Assembly: GCA_031761405.1 (NCBI GenBank)
Contig: JASEVX010000001.1
Coordinates: forward strand, 201,704,390-201,768,389
Length of the DNA: 64,000 nucleotides
Source of the DNA: Serripes groenlandicus
Lineage: Eukaryota; Mollusca; Bivalvia; Cardiida; Cardiidae
Direction of reading: 5' to 3'
The position numbers were made by a program, and so were the translations under genes. Below are positions 1-10,100 of this stretch, one piece after another. The notes under the pieces were generated by a model that had not been told where the DNA came from, did no database searches, and saw only the letters and a list, made by a program, of their open reading frames with translations. Each line of letters opens with the position of its first letter. Position 1 is the stretch's first letter.

Positions 1-1066
1 TGAAACAATGTAGTGCATAAAAGAATCGGTCAATGTTTCGGAACTTTTTTGTATATAGTCCACAAGTGAAATCATTTTCCTTTAAATTGACAAACACTTT
101 TTCAGTTTTAATGCAGAAACAGCTGCACAGACCGTTGTTTACCAGTTCAAGTTATTGAGCATTAACGGATAAATTGTAGCAATAGGGGATCAAATGACTT
201 TCTGATATCAGGGGGGTCATCTCAAGCAACATTTGAGCTGTCAAAACTTCTGCTGTTATTGTACAAGTTATATTTGATCTAACTGCAGATTTGTATTGAT
301 TTCCGATTTAATCACTAGCATCTTTGGGAATGGTTAAATTGTCGAAAATAACATTTTGAGAAAAACCCTCAAACTCAGTCATGGAAACAAAATGGCGATC
401 CGCTAATGGTAACTTACCTACCTATTCTATAATCACTTCAGTGTAAACATGCAAACACAAATGAAAATGATTGGTTACATTTCAAAAGGTGTATGTGTTT
501 GCCTTTCATAAAATGTCAAAATAAATAACTAACATAATTAAGATCGCTAGCTGTTGCCGCGAAAAACACATGTTCTCTTCAAAACAAGGTAGAAATAACT
601 GGGTCACATAAATACTTGCATCAGGCGTTCAGATGATACGGATGAATTTGAATATGTACATGTATTTTTTATTGTGTATTTAAATAATACCATAAAGTAC
701 TTACCTGCCAATTTATACACAAATTTTTTGTCTAATCAATTCGTTAGCGTGTCTTGAACATTAAAGTGATCTGCTATTGGATATGATCCGCTAAGGGTTA
801 CTTGACTGTACTTTGTCTAGAATATACATTTAATCATGCAAAACATGCAAATTATGGTCCAGAATGTTATTTTTTGTTGTGCAGGAAATGTCATACAAAT
901 TGACGTTCTAAATTTATGTTCAGATGAAAAACAACATAAGAATGTTAACTTAAACATGATTTATATTCCAAAGCTTCAAAATAAAATGATGTATTCATAT
1001 TCAAATATAATGAAACACAACTCATCTTATTCATAAAATATACTCATTATCTTTCTTTTTAATTGG

Positions 1067-1285
1067 TTAACCCTTTCCCTCATACGATAATTCTGCAGCA
1101 GACGACTTTGAACATAATTTGTCGAAAGTTGGAAAATCTCTTTAACTGAATGGATAACCTATGACAAAAAGTGGAAAACATTGTGGCAAGAGGAGAAATT
1201 GCATGTTTTGCTCAATTTCTTCTTTTGTCACTATGTTTTTAAAAAGCTGTCTGCTGCAGAGGCGTCTATATGAGGTAAAGGGTTA
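1067..1285. mobile_element. TTAA-terminal inverted-repeat element (piggyBac-like MITE), copy 1
   Basis: Family description. Ends are TTAACCCTTTCC and GGAAAGGGTTAA; both arms carry subterminal CTGCAGCAGACGAC or its complement. The middle holds aaaatctctataattgaatgg, gaaaacattgtggcaaaagg and a hairpin made of aggagaaattgc and gcaatttctccttt. Full length is about 215-230 bp, with no coding capacity. TTAA at both ends next to CCC fits piggyBac-type target duplication and termini; superfamily is inferred because no transposase is present. In this copy the right end is GGTAAAGGGTTA. Confidence 0.85.
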
Positions 1286-2924
1286 CGGTTCTTATGATTT
1301 CACCGTTTGACATAAGCATTGCTTGATCATGAGATATACAAAAACTAGATGATCTATACATACAAATGTAATTAATTCGGACAATGAAAGTCAAAAGATA
1401 CTTTAAAATATGTAACAGCTCTTATTTTTACAGATCTTAACTTGTCTCGAAGGAAAATTGCAGAGGTTTTAATTGGAATTAATTGTGCTTCGTTTGTGTT
1501 TGCCTCTATATTTAATATTTGATATTCAAAAGAAACTAGTTTTTGTACATTAAAAAAATAATTCAACATATATCGAGAAATTGTATTCACATCAACTTCC
1601 CAATGGTTGGTGCAGACTTTCATACGCTTTTTAAGGCACAACAATAAAGTAAAAAAACGGCTAAATGAAAACAAATAGCAATGATAAGCATCACTACGCT
1701 TAATAAGTGAATATTAAATATCACCTATAAAAATAAGAAATATAAATCAACAATTAGAAGTGGCTTTTACTTTCGTTTGATTAATTAACCGGTGTCCGTA
1801 ATATTTACATGGCTAACAATATACAAAAAGAATGGCCGTGTTCATGAATAAGGAAAAGTAGATCTCACAATTTCCTTTAAATTAATGCAACCCCTTTTCA
1901 TTCGAATATATATACTAATGATAGAAGATAGTTCTAATGATTTGATGAACAAGTTCTTATCCAATAATTCTAATATGTATTTCTTACAACTTTCCAATAA
2001 AAACGCGATGACAATTGAAAACACAATTACTACAAATTGTCATTGAGTACTCGAATACCTATTTTGATAACCGGTACTCGGGGACTCGGTCCAATCCCTA
2101 GTAAAAACCACATTGGCTGCTAATCTATATTAACAATGACAAACAGTTGCAGATTATGAAACGGTCTAATTATTTTTAATTGACCAAGATTTGCTCATGA
2201 TTCCTGAATTGATAGCCTTCATCATTGCTGTATGCACGTTCGCAGCTAAACCAAAATACATTGAAAACACTTGCAGTAGCTGTAATGCTGATAAAAGAAT
2301 TTGAAAGCACTTTTGAAACATTTCAATCAATGCAAAATGAATGTGATATGGCAAGATAATTCTGTTGGAGAACTAGTTATATACCAAGACCGTAACATAT
2401 TAAATTATTATAACTTAAATACTGATGAAAAATAGTGTAAAGTCAGGGGTGGCAAAATATGATTTTGACTTTCTTGTCCGTTTTTTCAAAATGCTATTTG
2501 CACTTGTCTGTATGATAGTTAAATAGTAAATCGCTAAAAAATTTCACTTGTCTGCACAGGCTCTGGGACAAGCTGGGCAATACGGACAATGTATTTTGCC
2601 ACCTCTGAAAGTGCAAAATTTGCTGATCTGAATCAAATTTCAAGATGCTGTCCTAATCACCTTTGAATTTAAAAGATCAGTATGCTTTATTTTCAATATT
2701 CATTAAATGTCAATGGACAAATTTGTCAGTCAACTTCAGTATAAAACATACATTTGTCATCATTTTATTTTCAAATATACACTAGATAGAAAGAAAATAC
2801 ATGTACATATACAAGAGTATATATGCATGTTTACACAATATTGTAATTAACATTCACTTTAGGAAGGCTGAAGTAGAATCCACAAAGTTAAAGATGTGTC
2901 ATGACTGGTTGCAAAATCTACAAC

Positions 2925-3144
2925 AGCCCCTTCCTTCATACAAAATCTGCAGCAGACAACTAAGAAAACATTTAAACAAAAATGTTAAATACATATATAA
3001 ATGAAAGTTTAATTATTGCATAGAGTTGATAACATTGGGGCAAAATGAGAAATTGCTTGTTTGGAGCACCTTTTGTCACATTGTTTCAATAGGTCTTCTG
3101 CTGCAGAGGTTGTCAGAAAGCGCCTATATGTGGGAAAGGGTTAA
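2925..3144. mobile_element. TTAA-family element, copy with decayed left end
   Basis: Left end ccccttccttcatacaaaat followed by ctgcagcagacaac; right end gtgggaaagggttaa. Confidence 0.75.
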
Positions 3145-3502
3145 GTCTCCCTCAATGTCTCCTTAGTGAAGGTGGAGTTGAATTTGCAATTGTTGATGTA
3201 TTTGATGCCCTTTATGTCTGATCTTTGAGAAATAACATTCAGTGATTAGTTTTGCAAATGTGTTTATCATAGCAAATAATTATTATTGTCTAAACCTGAT
3301 GCATTGAAACAATTCTGGTAGTTGAACTCTTTCTCACATACAACAAATGTCCCAACAGGCGATTTTGAAAATATCAATTAAAAAAATGTATCATTGAAAA
3401 GAGTTGAAAACATTGTGGCAAAGGGCAGAAATTGCTCATTATCAATATGATATGAGCAATTTCTCAATTTTCACATTGTCATCAAAAGTTGTCTGCTGCA
3501 GA

Positions 3503-3723
3503 TTAACCCTTTCCCTCATATAGACGCTTTCTGACGCCTGCAGCAGACAGCTTTTTAAAAACGTAGTGACAAAAGAAGACAAAACATGCAATTTCTCCTT
3601 TTGCCACAATGTTTTCCACTTTTAGTCATAGGTTATCCATTCAGTTATAGAGATTTTCTATTTTTTGACAAAATATGTTCAAAGTCGTCTGCTGCAGAAT
3701 TGTCGTATGAGGGAAAGGGTTAA
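3503..3723. mobile_element. TTAA-family element, full length
   Basis: Intact ends. It directly abuts a degenerate copy on its left (about 3325-3502), so two copies lie end to end with the junction at gattaaccc. Confidence 0.88.
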
Positions 3724-3980
3724 TCAAAATGTTTCTGCAGGTGGGACAGGGTTAATAGAACACTTTGATTCAACAACTATTCCTAAATGGTTAAGAATTT
3801 CGATCAAATGGCAAAAGATTTTTTACTTTTTTATATTTTAAGATGCACACAGTGCAAGCCCTGTCATCATTTGTAATCAACATTTTTTCTTCTAACTGCA
3901 GGGCTTCCAAAATATCAAGTCAACTGTGGTGATCAGGGCTAGGATTGATTTTTTTCAAGTTTGTGAATTAAATCTTTCAG

Positions 3981-4141
3981 GACCTAATAGCCATGGAGAT
4001 GTTAGAAGAGAGAAACCATGTGATGAATGGTTGGAGGCGAAGACGGATGGCCCGCATTAGAGATGTGATTGGGCCAGTACCAAGAGATATACCGCAGCAT
4101 ATCCGGTCAGAGAGAATCGCTGTGGATGGGGAACACTTAAG
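3981..4141 (+). CDS. SPRYD3: SPRYD3 exon A
   Basis: Acceptor aatctttcag, donor aag|gtgttt, ends after two bases of a codon. Encodes the basic NGWRRRRMARIRDV stretch and VDGEHL, matching the N-terminal part of the family. In-frame ATGs lie at 3993 and 3999, but an upstream coding exon is likely. Confidence 0.88.
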
Positions 4142-7100
4142 GTGTTTGATTAGCTTATCTGTAACCTCTTTAAACTTTGATTTGAACCCTACTAGAAGAT
4201 GCATTTTAAAAATATTTTTGCTTTAAAGAGAAATTGCTCATGATGAGTAATTTTTCCTTGTGCCACAATGTTTTCAATTGTTTTCTATAATTATACTCTC
4301 ATTTATTTAAACTTAGTATTTTTTTTCTTCTAGATGTTTTATTCATCATACCATTTATATGTATTGAAATCTTGTACTTGACTATTCAATATTTGAAACC
4401 TATAATAAAAACAGCTTAAGTTAAGTCGTAACAAAATCATAGTTGGAGAATGAGTGGTTAATACATTATGTTGTAATTTAATTTCAGTTTTATGCCAAAT
4501 GAGTTGAACAGAGTAGGTTTATATGTAGCTGCCAAGCCCCTTAGCCAAGAGAACTTTTATTTTGAAATTGAAGTAATGGATACAGGACTTATAGCTGCAA
4601 TTGGTAAGATTTTTTTTTTTTCATTGAATTAAAATTTAATATCATTCTCATTATGTTTTGTTATTTCCCATTTTCTTCTGTGAATTAGAAGGAAAAAAAA
4701 AAATCTAAATTGGTAACTGGATTCTTATTTTATTCTTTTGAATCTTTCTTATAAAGTTAAGAAAAAGTTCGCTTTCTATGTATTTTTTATGGGTACATAA
4801 TTTGTGATTTTCTATGGGACTATGTACACATTGTATTTTGTGAACAGTGTAGATCCAGATTAGTATGTGCATCTGTACTGTCTGATCAAGATTTTCAATG
4901 TTCACATATTACTTACCGGAAGTTAAGCTTGTTAGAAGCTTCTGTCAGTTTGTGTAGATTCCTATACGGCTGTGCAATGTGTGCATGCCAACCTGTACCT
5001 TTTTGCAGGAAAGAGCTCATTTGATAAATCATACATGCAAAGACTGTGCTAATATAGTCTTATCAATACATAAGCACATGTCTGTATTTTAACAGGAGTT
5101 GGTTTAGTGCCGTTTAGATATCCAATGGACTCGCAGCCAGGATGGAGAGCATTTTCTGTGGGATATCATGCAGACGACGGACAGTAAGCTTTATTATCAA
5201 CTACTCAATTCACAATTCTGTCTCATAATTTTGTTTAAAAATGGAAGAAGAAGCTGCCCTCAATAGTGCTTAACCCTTTCCCATATACAGCAAATCTACT
5301 CAAGAATAAGGAAAATCTCTAAAATTATAGGTATAATTACTAAACAAAAAGTTGAAAACATTGTGGCAAAAGAAGAAATTTCTCTTTTGAGCAATTTCTA
5401 CTTTTGTCAAAATGTTTTCAAAAAACGTCTGCTGCAGATGCGTCTATAGTAGGACAGGGTAAATTAAAACTTCATTTCAAGGATAAAGAATAGACATGTA
5501 ATATTTGTATTTTACCCTTGAAATGCTGATATAGGACTGAAATACTGTTTACGGGAGATAAAACAGTATCAAACAACTTTGGTTCTCTAGTTCTCAAGAT
5601 TTTCTATCTTTTATGCCATGTTTTCAATTTGTAGACGTCCCAAAAGTGGTATATGTCATGTAATGGGTAAGAGAGATAACATTTAAGGAGACCAAACAAT
5701 TTTGAGAATCTTAAATGTAAAACATAGATATGAGGCATATTCCATGTTCGTAAACTTAAATTAAAATCACATAGACAATTCTTTCACATCGAATGGTTTT
5801 AATTGAGTAACAAGAAAGTCATTGATTTGCAAAGACATGTTTAATCTTCCTTCATTAAGTTCTCTTGAGATGAGTTGAAAGAAATTGTAAATGGCTGACT
5901 CAAGTTGCATTTCAGCCTTTTTTTATGCTACTGCAGGTCCAACCATTTGAATTTAAAATCTGTAAAAAAGGAGCTAGCTCTTTCGTGATTACAGATGCAT
6001 TTTGACGCATCTACAGCCGACAATTTTGAATACATTATACTTTCTTTCATAGATATTTTCAATATTCTTGTCTGACATTTATGATTTATTTCAACTGTAT
6101 TTAATAATTATACTTTTTTTAACCCTTACCATGCTGAATTGTTTTGAAGGCTCTTGTCAGCTCACTGCTAAATTGTTTTAAATTGTTCTCATTTTTCCAG
6201 CTGTAACTTTTTTATATTTTTGTCTTAAATTTAGTTGTTTTCTGCAGATTTGTTGTATGTGGGAAAGGGTTTCAGTTTTAAAGTTATTACAAAAATTTCA
6301 GGTTATTTAAAGCCAGTGGTTTTGGTCGTCCATTTGGACCAAAGTGTGGTATAGGAGACAAAATGGGATGTGGTATTAAATTTAGAGCAAATGAAGATGA
6401 TAGACAGCATCAAGATCAAGCAGTACAGGTTTTTTTTACCAAAAATGGCCAAGAGGTGGGTTTTTTCTTAATTTTCATTATCATTCTTTAACACTTTCCC
6501 AAATTGTAGTACGATTTTGAGGCACCTGCAGAAGAAAACTTCTGAAAACAGTGTGGCAAGAGAGAAAATTCCTCCTGATGAGCAATTTTCAACAGTTACC
6601 AATATGTATATTTCTATTTATAGAGAGTATCAATTTATTTTGCAAGAATGATTTTCAAACTAGTCTACTGCAGACTTCTAGCAAGTGGGAAAGGTTTAAT
6701 GGTCAATCTAGTTTGATGTTTTTAGATTCATCTGTTTTGAAAAACTCATGTTAACAAGTTGTAAAATTTAGTAGTAGGATTTTGATTCAGAGTTTTTTCA
6801 CAATTTTTTTAAATCATCTTTTGTAAAGGGTGTCAAAAGTTGTCTCAATAATGATAGGGGCTAATTTTCCTCACAAAAGACAGAAGTGCAAGGAAAGGTG
6901 TTATAAGAAAATTTGCAGAAAGATTTGTCCTGGTTTTCAACCGTTTTCCTATCTGCATAATCCCTGTTATACACTAAGATTGTTTTCCTAAAGCTCATTA
7001 AGCCATTTTTCAATGATCTACAGCTGGGAACAGTGACAGTACCATATCCACCTGGTGGGTTATTCCCTTCTGTCGGTATGCACTCGGAGGGAGAGGAGGT

Positions 7101-10100
7101 ACGGCTTTCACTGGATGCGGAGTGGCAACACGAGGAGTTGATACACATGGCAGTGGATAATGGGGAGGATGAGTGGTCTCGACTTCACGATGTTAGATTA
7201 AACGGAATGGTAGGTCATTCATCTATTTATAGGTATTAATCCTTTCCAGCATAGAACAAATATACAGCAGATGACTTTGGTAATTTATTGAAAAACATAT
7301 TGAAATAATGGAATAACAATAAATAAGAATAGGAGATTGTGGATGTTACCCTGACATTTGGCTCAGTGGCAGTGTTAGAAAAATGTTTTGTGTTTTAAAT
7401 AAGTTTAAATAACTACATCATAGCAACTCCTTTTTTACAATCAAGCCTTCCCATCTGTTTAACCCTTTCCCTCATACGACAATTCTACAGCAGACGACTT
7501 TGAACATATTCTCTCAAAAGATAGAAAATCTCTATTATTGAATGGATAACCTAACTAAAAGTGGAAAACATTGTGGCAAAAGGAGAAAGTCACTATGTTT
7601 TTAAAAAGCTGTCTGCTGCAGAGGCGTCAGAAAGTGTCTTTACGTGGGAAAGGGTAAACTGATGTCCTGTAACAATGCTTTAGAAATCTGTTTGTGTAAT
7701 AAGGTTTCAAAAGTCTGATATGTACTAGGATTTGAAGTTTTCGTTTTTTTCCCTCATTTGGGAAAGTTTGAATTTAAGCTCTTTGTAAAAATCTTTCAAA
7801 CAATGCACACTTTCCTAACAATGTAGACGACTTTGCTTGGACAAATTAAGAAATCTTCTATAAATAAGTGTGATTAGTGTTAAAAAAATTGTAGCAAAAA
7901 TAGAAACTGCTCATCATGAGCAATTTTTCGATTTGCTACACTGTTTTCAAGTCAACTGCTGCAAGTGCATCAAAATGGGTCTGCAAGTTGGAAAGGGTTA
8001 AGTTGTTTGCAGCATAGGCTTCAAATTTCATTTCATCCAAGGAAAGTGTTAGTGGTTGGACAAGATGTTTCAGGTATTCATGTGTGATTACTATTTCAGA
8101 TGTTGGAGTATTCGGGTAAAGGAAAGAGTATACATGATGTGGGATTAGCTCAAGCCAAATTACCTTTAGATACGGCCAATCATTATTTTGAAATAGAAAT
8201 TTCTGATCCAGGGGAAAGTTGTTTTATAGCTATAGGATTGGCAAGAAGGGTAAGAATTAACTCTTTCCCCCATACAGTTGCACTTTGACGTATTTGCAGC
8301 AGGTGACTTGTAAAAACATTTTGGCAAAATGAGAAATTCCGCGTTGCTAATGCCACAAGGTTTTCAACTCTTTTCAATATATTTTTTTTAATTTATCAAG
8401 ATTAAACATATTTTTGCTTTAAATAGATAATTTCAATGTCATCTGATTTGTTATATTTGGTAAGGGGTTAAATGTTCTTTATATTTCTCTTTTTTTTTTA
8501 ATTGAGTTTAAAATCGGCACTAGCCATAAGGTCAAAACCTACAAAAATCTGTTTGGCCTTACAAATTGTATTGCAAGTGAAATTTTGAAAGATCCTGCAG
8601 GAATCAATTCAATTTGTTCAATTCACAAAAGAGTGAATTTACCTGTTTATATTTGGACAAATGTTCTAGGTTAAAATATAGAAACGGTCTATAATTAAAT
8701 ATTTGATTATTGGATATGCATAAACAATGTAGTTGAAAAAATTGCGGCAAAAAGAATAATTGCTAATCCTTTTTGAACGTCTGCATGTAGAATAGGATTA
8801 AGGCCCAGTAGGCATTTATTTTGAATTTCATGTCACAGACTGCTCTGAAATGAAGGAGCTATAGTATTTGATTTTGCTCAGCATTTGTGCTAAATATTTA
8901 TTGTTATATTTTGGGATAAACTTGCATAATGACTTGATAACTAACTTTAAATTTCAACCAAAGTAACTTAAACATTTATACAAAAAAGTTTGGTTCATTA
9001 TCCTTTTTGAAAAATAAACGAATACACAAATCTAAATCAACATTTGTTTAATTGTTTGTACGTTTGATTCCTAATGAAATTATATTATTATTGTACTTGT
9101 AATTCTATGAAATCGTTTTAGAAGGCCTCATGGAAGATTAGTGTTAACTCACTAAATGAATCATCTTTTTAAAATAAAGTATTAGTATTATTAATATTAT
9201 AATACAACATTTCTGCAGCAGACTACTTTAAGGACAGTTTGTAAAAAATATGGAACATCTCTATGAATAATGGTATAATTCCTGAAATTTTTGAAAACAT
9301 TGCGGCAAAAGAAGAAATTGCTCATTATGAGCAATTTCTCCTTTTGTCACAATGCTTTCAAAAGTGGTCTGCTGCAGCGGGGTCAAAAAGTGTCTGCTTG
9401 TTTGAAAAGATTAAAAGATGCTTTACAGATAGTTCTTAAAACCTTCTATGGTAAACATTGCAGAGCCATCTCAGACTGCACAGATGTACTGGCTGATCTT
9501 GATCGTAAATATTTTACAGTTGGTTTTCACAGAGCACTGCTCATATATATATATGTACAATTTGTTGTATTTCTTATAGAATTATCCACGAGACAGACAT
9601 CCAGGATGGAATAAGGGATCAATAGCATATCATGCAGGTTGGGAATAGTTTTATTTAGCTGTAGATTTGTTGGTCTGTAAATGTCGAAATAGATATTTAT
9701 TGATTTGCAGTTGTCTTGTTTCTTTGAATTGTGTTTAAAGGCTGCTTGCAAGAGTATTTCAGTTTTATCTCTGCATAGGTTTGTAACCAGTTATGCTTGT
9801 ACGCTTATTCTGACACTGAGTGCCAAGAAGGGAAGTAAATTCTACCAGTTTAAAGTATGGTTGTGACTTGACTGGGGATGGAACCATAGTGTCCTGCTTT
9901 CAACTTTGTATTTGTACATGTCCTTTGAAATTGGCATCAGTTTATGATTTGCTAGTGTCAGACTTACAGTGTTAAATTTCTGTAATCTAGCAAATAGTCA
10001 TTGTTAACTATTTGCACACCATGTAATATTTGACTGCAACACTTGAAAAACGAAATTTTTCTATCAACTTTTTGCTGAAATAGAATGTAAGTGTCACCCT

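Larger units (their letters stand above)
1..3980. other. Region upstream of the first visible SPRYD3 exon
   Basis: AT-rich DNA with no convincing coding exon. It holds four TTAA-family elements (1067-1285, about 2925-3144, about 3325-3502 and 3503-3723) and a small hAT-like element (2444-2607). It may be intron or 5' flank of the SPRYD3 gene. Confidence 0.6.

Noticed and set aside
3977..4204. Minus-strand frame opposite SPRYD3 exon A
   Set aside because: Shadow of the plus-strand exon, which has family similarity and splice sites.
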